Positions 12,231-25,810 of a stretch of 64,000 nucleotides of DNA are shown piece by piece. A program made the position numbers and the translations under genes. This DNA is from Chrysogorgia sp. JL179-B06 (Eukaryota; Cnidaria; Anthozoa; Scleralcyonacea; Chrysogorgiidae). The notes under the pieces were generated by a model. The model was not told the DNA's origin, did no database searches, and saw only the letters and a list, made by a program, of their open reading frames with translations. The stretch is from assembly GCA_035772405.1 (NCBI GenBank), contig JAYKKM010000174.1, positions 327,001 through 391,000 of the forward strand. Reading direction: 5' to 3'. The stretch's first letter is position 1, and each line of letters begins with the position of its first letter.

Positions 12231-14539
12231 TCTAACGCACGGAATATTATATATCCTTCACTTTGCATATATTATGATAACTTGTATATTATTTATATAT
12301 ATATAATAGATACAAATGCACTTGTAATTATATAAATCGCAAATGTATACGTATTATAATTTACTTGTAGTATAAATATGTCAGTCGATATCAATTGCTG
12401 CTCATATACATGGCCTAGTTCTGTATATCAAAAAAGTGCATGGTCTTCGATATTTTTAATTTACCAGTCGCTGATCTCTGAAGGATTGTGGTGTCGAGCT
12501 CTGCATGATTCCAGTAATTCAGAAGTAATCGTGGCAATTCATCATTTTCATGTACAATAGTTGACAGCACGCGTATATATATATATATAAAATGTATATT
12601 ATAGTAAATTTGTCAATAGTTCTAGATTGCACATCATTGTAATTAGAAGTTATCGTGCGAAAACGGCGTCCAATTAGAAAATAAACAAAGGAATATAAGC
12701 CAGAAATCATTTCGAATTTTCATTGCATTTACGGTTCGCACCCATTACGTCTATACCTTTCAAACCCGGCTTCCGCAGATATAACGTCAGGTGCCTCAAT
12801 TAGTCACAATAACAAACCCTTTCACTAAAATTCGAACAGCCATGTCCGCTATCGCTCCATGTAAAGAAAGGATATGGTAAAATGTGTTTTGGAATATCGC
12901 GTGACCATGGGTTAGGTTACGCACGCCATACACAATCACCTATTCGAGAAGCGGAGACCGGTACATTAATTAGTCATTACTCATTTGCATTTTCAAGCAC
13001 GCAATCTCGACGAGGGTCGCATTACTCTCCGATAGAAAACGCAATTCCTGGATATTTATTCTATTCAAGATTCCGCCTTGGATTGTCATAAATAAAAACG
13101 AATCTGGAATAGTTCGTGATGCTATGCTGGTTTTCACCAGTTCGTGTTCGTGTTTGCTTTTAGTTGACTTTTTAACCTCAGGCAGAGGGGGTTCGAGAAA
13201 TTACACAAAGGTTTGTGTTGTTTCAATGCGACGTTTGCTAATTTGTCTTTTCTTTCTTGGCCTTCAACATTCATAACATAGTTAACGTAATAACATGTAT
13301 TAATGTTGCGAACTCCTCGACACAAGAATCAAAAAGCACTTGACACAAGAATCGCAAAACAACCGTATTTATATGAAGTCGGGAGATCATGTGTAGACAA
13401 CAACAATTTTTTGTAGGGAACTGTGTTCAATTTAAATTCAAATGTTCAGTTACACAATAAATCACGTATGTAAACATAGTTTATGTATAGTGCGATGCTG
13501 TGTGTAGCCCAGTGTTAAACTCTTTGGTGTTGCCGAAAAGTGAATATATAATTAGGAACCGGTCTAATGATGAGACTTTTATACGTTTGATTCACTCACG
13601 AACGACAAGTCGACAACCAGTGCTTTTGATTCGTAGTAGATGTCCGGCTTGCTAAACATGGACAGGAAGCTTTTCACAATTGGCATAAGTGGTTAAAAAG
13701 ATTAACAATAAAATTAAATAAAGCCCTAATTTGCTGAAGACGAACACGGTTGTCAGTTTTAATTGGAAACAAATCAGTGCTGAATCTCTGTATCTTTATT
13801 ACTATGTTCTCTGAAGCCGTTTGCATAGAGTTGCATTAATAATGAGAGATAATACACTTCCATGTATTAGATTTTTAAAATTTAAAAAATTTAATACACG
13901 CATTGATGTCACCGCAATCGTTTCTCATTCCTTCACTTATTATTTAATCGTATCTCGCCATGGTTACAATAGACCTAGCTGACATTCTTCACACGGGCCC
14001 TTTATTTTAATTTCTTTTATGTATTTTCAATCCAACACTGAGTAATTCAGATCACTAGAACTACTTAACTGATCAGTCCGCACCGGGAAGCTACGCGATT
14101 AATGCGAATGGTGTTATTTTCACACTCGAAGGCTAAAATAAGAATTCGAGTGAACGGTTTATTTTTAGGACCGTTTAGATCCGGTGGATTTACGACACTC
14201 AGCTTGGGGTTGAATTGTTGATTGTGATCGTGACGGGAGATAGGTTAAATATTGTGGGAAATTACTGCAAGAAGCAAGATGGAATGCATATGAAATGATC
14301 GTTTATCACGCGATGGGAACTAAGCGAACTAAGTAATAACAGCTTCACAGGTGTGCTCCGCCTTGGACCACTTTTTCTTTGTGTGACAAAAATGGTTGCG
14401 GAAGTCGCCGCTATTTCCGAATGAAAACAAATTCGGTCATAAAGCGAAGGCAGACAAGGAATTGGAGTTATATAAGTAACATAAGTAACATGAGTACTGT
14501 AAATTCATTTGGAAGACCTCGAGGCCATGGAAGACCTTT
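12231..14539. other. Intergenic; no gene recognised
   Basis: AT-rich 3' flank of DIO-A with a possible AATAAA at 12680-12685 and a short (TA)n run near 12575. No exon with coherent splice sites was seen. Confidence 0.4.
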
Positions 14540-14544
14540 GGAAG

Positions 14545-14795
14545 ACCTCCGAGACACTCAGCTTGAGTTCAACACTCAGGGAGACACAGGTTCAAATCCT
14601 GGGTCGGACCTCCGCTCAGGGTCTTAAAATAATTGCGGAGAAAGTGCTGCCTTTGCAATAATATCAGCAAATGGTAAGACTTTCGGGTCTTCTTGCAGAT
14701 ACTACGACCTCAAATCAGACTTCTAGTCTGTTGCAGGGGTATTCTGTTCACCTAAGAGTGATAAATCTAATAAACAAGCCTAACCTAATTGTACA
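14545..14795 (+). mobile_element. tRNA-derived SINE, family B
   Basis: B-box-like GGTTCAAATCCTGGGTCGGA is followed by a body with GAGAAAGTGCTGCCTTTGCA, AATGGTAAGACTTTCGGGTC and GTTCACCTAAGAGTGATAAA. Copies occur at 34285-34640 (plus strand) and, interrupted, at 54140-54880 (minus strand). Comparing them reveals insertions in the other two. Confidence 0.75.
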
Positions 14796-16421
14796 GTTGG
14801 GAGAGGTCGTATATCCTAGCTCCTCTCAATTGCTTAACCGACATGACCCAGCCAAGTCTTCTGCAGCTTATGATGTACAGTAGAGAACTGTCTTCGTCTG
14901 CTTTTCGCATTTAGTCTATGATATTTTAAGCAATTACCTCCAAGTTGCGATTGCCCTCTAAGGCTATTATGCGTGGGCTAATTGATTCCCTAGAAGAGAG
15001 GGGCCCCCTGCTCTCTGGACATTGCCCTGCGCTATGCAATAGTGCGAGATGTTCACCTGATCACTGAAACTATTGAACATCAATGCTACAAATAATACTA
15101 TATAATACTAACCTCAATACTATTTAGCAACAAGCTCTGTAGTTAAACTGTTTATCATCTGATATAATACATATTGAATTCCAGTCTTCACACCTCCATA
15201 AAACACGTCCAGTGGCGCGGCGCCACGGGGTAGACTGGACTCGACATATTCCCAAATCCGTGGGGCGGGGGGAGAGTTCAAGCCATTATTGCTATTTGTC
15301 CTGGTCTAAGTTAAATTAAACCATAACGTCAAACAAAATCGCGACTTCAGAGTTTTGTAAAAAATGTAAAATGTCTCCCCAAAATACAGGAAGTGGCATC
15401 TCAGAGACTCTAGATTTCAAAATTTCACGGAACTAAGTTCACACCTCCGGACAATGAAATGAATTTTGAAGTAAAAAATGAAATGAATTTTCGCCTCTCA
15501 AGCTAATAGCTTTCAATATACCTGGTCAGTAAAAGCGACGTTTTTTCTTATTTTTGAAGTATTAACGACCGGTATAGTTCACTTTTTTGACCTTTAGCTA
15601 TGGTGACCAAGGCCAATGACAATAATCAATTAATCATGCGTTCCAAACTGCAATCAGATCATTGAAATTAAAGTATGATAACACTAAACTATGAGAGATA
15701 TAGAGGAAATAGGTAATTGCAGGTATTGGACTCAAGCGATAAACAGATTACTAGAAATAACATCTTATACGTCTATATTGACAGGTTCTTTCTCCAACGA
15801 ACATGTAAGGAGACACGGTGTGTAAATCTATATTATAAGTCGACATATAACGAAACCATTGCGGAACGGAGAATCTGATGAGTTTCAGTGAGCTGTCAGT
15901 CAGATGTGTGACAAGCTAGCTAGCTAAATATGTCCTATAGCAATTTATTGCTGATCCTGTAGTTAATTTAATTATGATTGTAACACTTGTGGATTGTTAT
16001 TCAAAGTCCGATATCCAATTTGGTTACAAACACTTAAAACAACGAATAAAATGGAACTCTGTGCCAAGAAAAATCAATTACAGTATTGTCACTTACTCCT
16101 AGTGGACTTGGAACAAAGCATGTACTGTGTATGTGTAAATCACATTAGCAGTTTTTAAATGGATCAGTTGTATAATAGGATGATATAGGTAGAAACGTTA
16201 ACAAATGTTTAGCTGAACGAAATTAAGGGCACAGATAGCCAGCCGTACACGGATATATTCACGAATATCTAGCATTGTGCAGAAATCATTTTAAATCAGT
16301 CTGCAGTCAAGTATTTTTGAGAAACTAGATGCAAGAAACATGCATGTTGTGAAATTTGGTAGGTTTGTTACATCCAATTCTATAGTTATAACTTGGAAAC
16401 TAACATAAAATAGAAAGCCTA
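14796..16421. other. Intergenic; no recognised feature
   Basis: No gene, clear repeat or RNA could be supported. A short GC-rich patch lies near 15210. Confidence 0.35.
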
Positions 16422-17056
16422 CCGTAAACAGCGGAATATAAGCCCCCCGTTTATATGCCCCCCGTTTATAAGCCCCCCGTTTATAAGCCCATCTATCTAC
16501 AAACATAAATTACATTCCAAATATAAACCCCCCTCTAAAAATCAACGTTTGTCCACCCCTACCCCATCTCTCTTACTAGTAATGTAATCTTACGGACTTT
16601 TGGGCTTTGGAGGTGTAACAGCAACGCCGTCGCCCCAGTCGCGTCTTCCTTGTACAAATATACGCGCCGCTTGAAATCAAAATTTCCATAATATTTACGT
16701 TGTTTCGCAGTTTACTCAGTATATCAGCCTGGCTATGCCGGTTTTTGATTATTTTATTTTTGAGTTGTTAGTTACATTCGGGTTGTTACCTTTGTTTTGT
16801 TTAGAAAACTGGTATGTGTTTTTGTTGATTTATTGTGAAAGTTAGGTGCTTGATTAATTAAAGACCAGTAAATAAAAAACGTATATTGATAATGCCGTAT
16901 GTTAGTCTCAATTTATTTCACTAGCAGTTCGATCATTCCCAAACGTTTTGTTTATCCGCTTATAAGCTCCCCGAATATAAGTCCCCCGTTTATAAGCCCA
17001 CCCAAATCCCCTTACGAAATTGTATAAGTCCAGGGCTTATATTCCGCAGTTTACGG
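16422..17056. mobile_element. TA-flanked TIR element with ATAAGCCCCC-rich ends
   Basis: The left end CCGTAAACAGCGGAATATAA and the right end match as inverted repeats over 23 bp with one mismatch. TA is present on both outer sides (16420-16421 and 17057-17058). Subterminal CCCCGTTTATAAGCC units repeat at both ends. No transposase is seen in 635 bp, so this is a non-autonomous element with a Tc1/mariner-type target. Confidence 0.85.
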
Positions 17057-17058
17057 TA

Positions 17059-17894
17059 TACGAAGGAAAGAAAAGTATAGCTAGAAGGAAAGTATAGAAA
17101 GGCTGTAATATTACGCAAAATGAGTACAAATGCATGACGGAAGATGTATTGATCAACTTGCATACCACGGTATACATAACATTATTGGTGACAGACAAAC
17201 GTGTTAGAGATTAATTAAGGTGAGATTCAGAACAACTGTTTAACTTGTGTCAACTGTTTCTTATTTACATATATCGCACATAGGAAAGCTCATTTCTACA
17301 ACATCTTGAGGCAAGAATGCCTGTATATCGAGCATTATTTGCCTTTCTTTTACTAACTATTAAGGGACTGCATATGAGCTGTCTAACCGGCTGAGGTATG
17401 TCACAAAAATGCCTCCACCTCAAAAGATCATTTAAATGAAGTTTATGCTCTTCCTAACAGCCAAACCAAGCCAGTAATTCTACTTTGGAATATGATTTTG
17501 GATGTCTATAATAGCCGTGAGAAGAACAATGTTAAGCTAATCAACCCAGGTCATAGAACAGCCCGTACTAGTGCAACCCTCTCAAGACAAAGCCAATGTC
17601 CATGATAATCACAGGCTGATTAGACACGAGTAATCTGTTATTCTATCGCCACGAAGGAATTTGGATTATATTGGTTAGAGAATACTGTGATAATAAGATT
17701 ACATATAGATTGTAGTCACCGCAATGGAATTTACTTTGCAATCAATGTGTGTATATGCAATATAATTATTGCAGCGCGGTAGCAGTGTCTTGCTTATAGC
17801 TTCACTCGTGGCGTGTATACATATGTCGTTAATCTAGCCTACTTTTTTAGAATTGTATCATCGACACCGTCGGGGCGTTTCCCCTGTTATCCTA
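17059..17894. other. Intergenic, 3' side of DIO-B; nothing recognised
   Basis: AT-rich and should include the DIO-B 3' UTR. No poly(A) signal could be assigned with confidence. Confidence 0.35.
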
Positions 17895-19339
17895 TTACAC
17901 CGACTGTCCAATTTTCTGTAAATTAGTTCGAACTCCATCGAAATTAAAATTCGTCGGACCAGGACCATTTTGATACGTGAGGACATCACCTTGAATGATG
18001 AGTATTCTGTTGGGGCATGCACTGTAGGCTAGGCTCGCTTCGTTTTCGATTGTATCAACGTACAGCGGTATGTCTTTGGAAAGAAGAGGTCGCAGGAGTT
18101 GAGCGGCTTCGATGCGTTTCTTTGTTGAATCATGTTTTTCAATTTCGTAATTATTCTGAGAAATATAAGAGAGAAAGCGAATATCAGATATGAAGAATGG
18201 AGAGAGGGAGGATTCTAAGGAAGTCTTGTATGTTTTGTGTTGTCGCGATTCGCGTTATATATGTATATATATATATATTAAGAGCTAAGCTTCAAGACGA
18301 TTCCTTGACAGAATTACAGTAGTTGACACTGTATTTATTTTTGACACGTTAAAAAATTATAATTATAAAATTATATTTAGGTTAGATCTTGATGTTGTCT
18401 GGATTTATCATCTGTGCTCGGCCGGCTTTTTTCCTGGAAATATCTGATCTGTCTGTTATTTTCAATAAAATAAAACAGTTCCTAATTTGCATTGTATGAC
18501 TCGTTTGAACCCGAATTCTATTTTGAGTGTCTCTTACTGTCATTGCTAGATAATAATCAAATCGGATTTAGTCAGTCAGCTAACCGAGATTAAAAATCTA
18601 AATATATAAGCATATATAATCCCCACTCTGCCTCGTAAACGTGACCTGTGTGATCGACAGGACTGAGAGCATTTTACTGAGTTTACTGGGTGTATATAAG
18701 TTCAGGGCGGCACAATCTCGTTTATAATTCAATAGTCAATGTTTAAAAATGTTCTTTATTGTACTCTCGTTAGAGAATCACATCATCAAGATGAGAAATT
18801 CATGCAGAATGTAACCGATGTGTATTGCATTCAACCTTAATCACAATAATCCTCACCTTCATTCGCCAGCCATCCTCTGGATGTGCTTCTTGCAAGTAGA
18901 CGGTCACAAAATCAGCAATATCGGCAAACTCGCGTTGCGTTTCGTGTAGTTTACCCAACTTCGCTATCAACACCGGACAAGTACAGCTCCCGAACGCAAC
19001 AACAAGTGGTCGCGAGCCCTTGACAAGATCAAGAAGACGAACCTCGCGGAGTTGCATCTCTTGATCAGCTGACACCACTCTTGGGTTCGGCGCTATCTTG
19101 CCAACCTGCGAGTGCTTGTTTATCTCGTAGCGTCCGTACTTCCAAAGGGTTTGCATCATAGGCCAAGTGAAGAGAGTTTTCCAATAATTGTCGATCGGCA
19201 TCTCGATGGACGCCACCTGATTCATTTGCTTGACGATGAATGGCTTGAGACATGGTATGTGAACAGCGATGTTGCCGAAAACGTAGAGAAGGCAAAGCTT
19301 CAAGAAAAGGACCGTAGTCAAAATCTGTTTCGAAATCAT
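17895..19339 (-). CDS. DIO: Deiodinase-like protein B (DIO-B), cysteine form, divergent C-terminus
   Basis: Exons 18857-19339 and 17895-18155 (donor AAG/GTGAGG, acceptor CTCAG, phase 0) encode 247 residues. The first exon has exactly the same length (161 codons) as in DIO-A. N-terminal hydrophobic anchor about 8-28; LFTWPM block at 56-61. The catalytic block is VVAFGSCTCPVL, with Cys121 at the Sec position and the FGSCT cysteine kept at 119. VYLQEAHPEDGWRMK retains the Glu and His. Exon 2 starts NNYEIEKHDSTKKRIEAAQ, as in vertebrate enzymes, but the C-terminal GGIGP motif is replaced by NGPGP and the last helix differs, so substrate handling may have changed. It is convergent with DIO-A and tandem with DIO-C and DIO-D. 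The family call is firm; enzymatic activity is not. Confidence 0.92.
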
Positions 19340-21814
19340 ACCACCACTTTTTATTGGCTTACTGTTGCAGAGACTGTCGCAGAGACTTTATAAGAAAATA
19401 GGTAACGCTACGACCGTTAGAGTCTTGGCTGCGAAACACGTAGTGATGCCGCAAATGAGAGCTCACACTGCAGCCGTGCCCTTTCTTTATATACAAGATC
19501 TGCCCGCCTACACACAACAAGTGTACGAATTATTTTCTCACCGTGCAGTGTTGCTCCGGCACCGTATAGAGAAGATCGCCAGTGGTGACCTAGGGTCAAT
19601 CACGACCGAATATATAATTTTGATTATCACGATCTAATTTACAACCATAGTCATAGATTCCCAGACTTTACGCTATTCAATACAATACTGAAGAAAGATC
19701 ATCTCTTTTGGCACCAAAGAGAAGCGCGCGTCGCAAAAGCCGCCTAAAAACACCGAATACTCAGCTTTATATTTCACAGAGCCCAGCCGAATACCGGCCG
19801 CTGTATAACTGACCTTATGTAGTGAAAACCGAAAGCTTTGCGAGATGTCGTGACTTTTTTTAAAACTACACGCGGCTGTACTTGACCCAATACCTGCCAT
19901 GGGTGTTTATGAAGTAAAATAATTAGGGGTGATGATAAAGGTGTCATCGGGGGAATTCCAACCCGAGTGTCTAACCAGAGTAAACGTTATTTCACATAAA
20001 GTATAATACAACAGCACAAACAGCGATCCTTTTAGCCAGAGACATTCATGGCCGCCCGTGTGTACTAGGAGGCGGGTTATTAAAATCGTTTTCTAAGCAA
20101 AATAAACACGAATCCCTTGAAGTCTTTTGTTTATTTCTCCGTGGCCCTGGTTCACAGTGGCAAAGCTTTAAAATAGTCGCGGTGTGACACTGTTCCTGGT
20201 AATGATTAGGAGACGACAATTACATAAAGGAGACAGCAGTGTGTAATTGATAAAATATCAGACGGCCATTGTTCTCTTATTTAATCCCCTTCTCGATGTT
20301 GCACCAAAAAAGGGAAGCTCGTGACCTTGGATGATTTTAAACGTCCGATTGCGAAACAGCGCTTATCGTGGTTGCATTCGCTCTTGTATATTCTGAGTCC
20401 ATATGGCGACATGGTAATTAGAATCGGTGGCGTTGTCGTTGGTAATTAGAATCGGAGACTGGGAAATGTTCTGCGAGGCTTTTTAGGATTCGCGAATGAA
20501 CACCCATGCTGCCAATTAAATGATCGCATATACCACCGTTTAACGCGACTTTCTAGAAATCACATTTTCTAGCGCGAGATTCGTTACCCTAAACCACAAT
20601 AACATATCTCATTCCATGCAGCCACGGTTACTTAGACTAGCATATCGATCTCACCAGTGAAAACCAAAGCTTTTAAACATCTACTTATTAATTACCACCA
20701 CGCGCTGCAACTCTCATGATGAGCGCATACAGTACAGCGTATAGACAGACCTATCTTGTATAGAGTCTTCCCAAGCATTCGTTTAAATTATTACGATTGT
20801 TTAATTAGGACGACGAAAACTTGTTTGGCGCAATTGGCGTGATAATACACACAGGAAGTGGTAACATGTCTTTTTTATTGGTATTAACACGTTGATTGGT
20901 GGTGTTAACGTTGAGATAAGCAGAGAAAAATCTCCGCGCGGCTTGTGTTCCCACCTTTAAATAATATAAACAGGTAATTCGAGGTGTGAACTATTAAGTG
21001 GTTGATCATCGATATATTTCAAGAGCTTTGTCGCGCGTTACGGAAGCGCTATAGGTGAAAAAGGGGCTAAATTAAAATGGCAATCTTTTATAATTGATCT
21101 ATGGTGTTCTCAATCAATCTGTTTCGAAGCGCATCGAAAGTCGTATTGTCGACGTGAACAGTATGCATTGTTTAAGACAAGAACGCGAAACATAAACACA
21201 CGCCGTCATCATCAGCACGAAACCCTGAGAACCTAGCTGGAGTGTTAGACGATCACGCCGACGTAGCGTCTCTCCTGCTGTTAGGCCCGGCACGCACCGA
21301 ATACGGACATCACGCGAACTTGAAATCCCTCGCCACGCCGTTTTACGAAGCTCGTTATCCAGCAGACTTGTTCCTAGAGTGGACTTTTTTATCCACGTCA
21401 ACTAACCGCGGCTTAAAAGTCGATAAAACGGCCGAGTAGATTTCCAGTTAAAAATAGCACATCTATCTGAAATAATGTTCGTGACCAAGTTGACCTCCGA
21501 CAGCTGAGGTCATGAACGAAGCCATGTGCTGCCATTGCATTATCGTCCTTTTCATCAAATAGTTAACAGAAGTAGAAACGTAGGAGTGCGCTACCGAGAG
21601 GGCAAAAACCAGTACGAAATGACTTCCAAACTTTGACATCCTATTTTGCGCTACTTCTAACACGGTGAGGGGTTATTTGATTTAATTGCCTGTCACTAGG
21701 GCTGTCTCTATTTAGTGTTTTATTAGTTTCTCCTCCGATGAAATCCTTTCGCTTGGAACGCCAATAAGTCGTTATATTCACTAGTTTTGGCAGTTTCGCA
21801 CCTAACATCATATC
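19340..21814. other. Intergenic; no gene recognised
   Basis: Upstream flank of DIO-B. Open frames on both strands around 21114-21440 overlap each other and match nothing I know. Confidence 0.35.
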
Positions 21815-21957
21815 TATACTATACTATACTATACTATACTATACTACACTATACTAACTATACTATACTATACTATACTATACTATACTATACTATACTA
21901 TACTATACTATACTATACTATACTATACTATACTATACTATACTATACTATACTATT
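21815..21957. repeat. (CTATA)n microsatellite
   Basis: Almost uninterrupted ACTAT pentamers, about 27 copies. The accompanying open frame of repeating Tyr-Thr-Ile-Leu is an artefact. Confidence 0.95.
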
Positions 21958-22707
21958 ATTTTTTATTATCCAACGTTGTCTCGATGAGTTTAAAGGTTTA
22001 AATAACTCGATAGATGAATACACATATCCTGTGCTGTTTCGACAGTGGGTTATTTGGAGTTTAAGAAACCCTGTTTAAAACCGTTTTTAAACTTTATTAT
22101 TTCCGTGATTATTATGAGAGGTTTTGTTTGGCGGAAGTTGTAAGGAAAAAATACGAATTTTATAGAGTTGGATAATAAATGGCTCATTGGACCAACTTCA
22201 AACCAAAAACGATCAGAAATGATAGTGTGCACCAACTGAAGAAACGACTTAAGCTATATGCTGCTGTTGTTGTTTGAAACGACTTAAGCTATGCTACAAT
22301 TACTCATGAGTTTTAGATAATATATGAAGTGCTCACGCCAATAAACCTGTCAAAAACGGCATATGATATAAACCAAACATGCAGTAAAGAGAAAAGGCTT
22401 GCTTCAATTATCACTGACCAAGTATGGCAGGGATTTCAAAAAATACACGCACCCGAATCAACTGTGTTTTTAACACATTTTATGTCCTGTTCGGAAAGGA
22501 AAATATCTCAGGCAAACACTATAGCACTACCGGTGCACGAGAGGCGCCATCGCTGGGGGTATTGTCCTCACAACGTTCTCATTGGTGACATCGCTTATTG
22601 AAATGCCTTAGAATATTTTCTGGTTAGAGGAGAAGAAAACTTTGTTTGTCCAGCCCTGAAAGCTAGGGAGCACACCGTCCCTCTGTCCCGGTCAACAACA
22701 ATAATAC

Positions 22708-22710
22708 TAC

Positions 22711-22756
<46 letters not shown>
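22708..22756. repeat. (AAT)n microsatellite
   Basis: About 16 AAT triplets; a second short run lies at 22988-23007. Confidence 0.9.
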
Positions 22757-22759
<3 letters not shown>

Positions 22760-24449
22760 CAGTGACATAAAAGAAGTTCATTTTATCACCAGAGAGATGA
22801 CTAAAATCGTCCTAATGGAAAGCGAGTCCATAGTTAGAAAGATTTTGAGTGGGTTAATTCAAAGACGTTAGTGACTGTTCACTTTTGATTGTATGTTTAT
22901 CATGCTTTGTTTATGTATATATATATATATGGCGTTTTACGAACTGGCCGCTGGGAACCAGAATATGAGGTCCGGCTATCATTTACAATAATAATAATAA
23001 TAATAATCAATATCCCAACAATTATTGGTGGGAATGTCTTTTAAGCTGGCTACATGCTATAAAATAGTAATAATATAATTTTTGGAATGACCATGTCAAT
23101 GACAATTTGCAATTATCAAAACCCTTGACGAGACTGATTCTCAAGCGCTTTAATCAAACCATCAATCCCCAACTACTCTGCGACGACTCAACTCTTAACT
23201 TCATCAAAGACAATATATTTAAGAACGCGGGAGGTTTACAACATATAAATATCCATATTAACCCAAGTGGTTATCAAATATTGACAATTCCACCCACTTC
23301 AACAACAATTATAAAGAAGAACAGCGCCGGGTCCCGCTGCCAAATTATCGGAATTCAAAGATACGTAAGTGATACCAAAAAAGAAAGCTCAAACGAATGG
23401 TGTGAAAATTTAATATCGGAGGTGTTGTGGTATCTTGGTGGGTTTTTTGCCTTTCATCGTTCAAGTATTTAAGTTAGCAGTAAGTAGTGTAAGTAGTTGG
23501 TAGCCGGAGAAAGATATTGGTGAAGAACATGTTGCTTGATCTAGTCACGCACTTATGTGAGAGGAAAGGAAAATGGACCCACTGTGCCAATTGCCTTTTT
23601 GGGATGGAAACAACAACTGGCTGCTCATGGAGATGGGATTGCGTGTACATGCCTGCAGTTTGACAATCGCGTGATGGTATTGAGAGCGCGGTAAAAAAGC
23701 CGCGCTCAGAAGTGGTCTCAGTTTTACAGTCTGATAAATATCGGGACTTGTTTACTTCGTTGGAAAAAGTACTGATACGGAAGAAACCCATAATCGGTGG
23801 GGGGGGGGGGCAACCACGGGGAGGAAGCACTTGTCTAAAGCCGGACTCCACTGACTTCGTTAGTTTCACTCGCTGCTAGCGAAACAAAACTGTTTCGACA
23901 TTGACGTCATGCTTCCATTTTCGTTGGTCGTCGGAGAAATTTCAGGTAGCTACCTACGTGAAAATTCGTACAACTTTATCGTGACTCTATCACATCAGCC
24001 ACAAGGTAGTTAAAGCAATTAGCCCCAAACACCCTATTAGCGAACAGAATAGCAACGTCAAAAATGACAAGAATCCACCGACTGAAACTGCCTTCAAAGT
24101 ATTTAAAAGAAAAATATAATATTTAGTAACTCTTTCCTGTCCGGCTGAAAAACATCCAAAATTGAACTACCTCTTTGTTCAATTGATATCTCTGGAAATA
24201 TCTATAACTGTTGCGAAACCTATACCTTTTCTGAAAGCCCAATAAACCGGCTGTTACCAATGCTTTTGAATTTTCCGAACAAGACACATTATGTTAATAT
24301 AAATTAGCATTAATTATCATAAATCAGGTTGAAAAACTTCCATTTTAGTCTAGAAAATGCCATCTTGCACGCCCGCGTGCAGAAAATTTTTTTGGGATCA
24401 CTTGCCATGGGAAGCAATCTGATTGGCTAATCCGAAACAACTTTTATCC

Positions 24450-24520
24450 TAACCCTATCCCTAAATAGCCCATATTAACCCTAAACCCCGCCTAGCGAGT
24501 TTTCTAACCCTAACCCTAAC
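24450..24520. repeat. Degenerate interstitial telomere-type (CCCTAA) repeats
   Basis: CCTAACCCTATCCCTAAATA, then CCCTAAACCC and CTAACCCTAACCCTAACT. This is the vertebrate/invertebrate TTAGGG repeat in interstitial position, immediately before a minisatellite. Confidence 0.8.
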
Positions 24521-25235
24521 TAAATTTCAAGAACAGTGCATTCCTATATTTCTAGAACAGTAAATTCATAGTTTTCAAGAACGGTATATTCCTAGATTTC
24601 TAGAACAGTACATTGATTCCTAAATTTCTGTGTATTCCAAGATTTCTAGAACAGTATATTCCTAGATTTCTAGAACAGTACATTGATTCCTAAATTTCTA
24701 GGACAGTGCATTCCTAGATTTCTAGAACAGTACATTCCTCGATTTCTAGAACAGTATATTCCTAGATTTCAAGAACAGTATATTCCTAGATTTCTAGAAC
24801 ATTACATTGATTCCTAAATTTCTAGGACAGTGCATTCCTAGATTTCTAGAACAGTGCATTCCTAGAACAGTGTATTCCTAGATTTCAAGAACAGTGCATT
24901 CCTAGATTTCAAGAACAGTGCATTCCTAGATTTCAAGAACAGTGTATTCCTAGATTTCAAGAACAGTGTATTCCTAGATTTCAAGAACAGGGTTCCTAGA
25001 TTTCAAGAACAGAGTTCCTAGATTTCTAGAACAGTGCATTCCTAGATTTCAAGAACAGTGTTGATTCCTAGATTTCAAGAACAGTGTATTCCTAGATTTC
25101 AAGAACAGAGTTCCTAGATTTCAAGAACAGTGTATTCCTTTCCTAGATTTCTAGAACAGTGCATTCCCAGATTTCAAGAACAGTGCATTCCTAGATTTCA
25201 AGAACAATGTATTCTTAGATTTCATGAATTGGATT
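24521..25235. repeat. Minisatellite, about 24-bp unit with TTCTAGAA/TTCAAGAA
   Basis: About 30 units of CCTAGATTTCTAGAACAGTG plus CATT, alternating TTCTAGAA and TTCAAGAA cores. Some units are shortened (GGGTTCCTAG, GAGTTCCTAG). Confidence 0.95.
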
Positions 25236-25810
25236 ACTACTTCTGATTTCATTCCGTCGATATATGGAAAAATATTACATTTTACAATTAAAAAAATTAA
25301 AATAAACAACACATGAGTCAATATTCAGTTTATTATGGTTTTATTTCTTTATCTTCACGGATGTGTTCAACGTTGTTGATCGAAGATTGAGTAAAAATCG
25401 GTTTATTTTGACAATGCGACAAACGACGCCATCAGGATATTAAAGTTACTCAATGTACTTTCCTTAAGATCCATCATATGATCATAAAATTACCTATTTT
25501 ACTCTCTTCGTCGATCAATTGAACTTCAACATCAAAATTCCATCTATTCCGAATGAAATCCAGATAGAATTTCTACATTTTCTCTCAAACTATAATTACA
25601 TTAATAATTTTTAAACTAATAATTATATATACAATTATTGGCTATACAAAATGACAAATACATTTAAACATGTATTTCTAATCAATCGATTATTATATAA
25701 TTCGCTCTCAGTTTCTGAGGTGATAGTTGGCGAGGGTGATATACTTCTAGTTTATGAAAACGTACAAGTATAGTTTAATGTAAATACTGCAAATTGATTG
25801 GCTACGCTAC

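Noticed and set aside
23107..23472. 121-residue plus-strand frame with no low-complexity bias
   Set aside because: The best unassigned frame in the window, but I recognise no motif, see no partner exons, and it lies among repeats. A protein search would decide; a LINE or DNA transposon hit seems most likely.
24521..25235. CRISPR-like regular array
   Set aside because: Repeats are continuous 24-bp units without unique spacers in a eukaryotic genome; it is a minisatellite.
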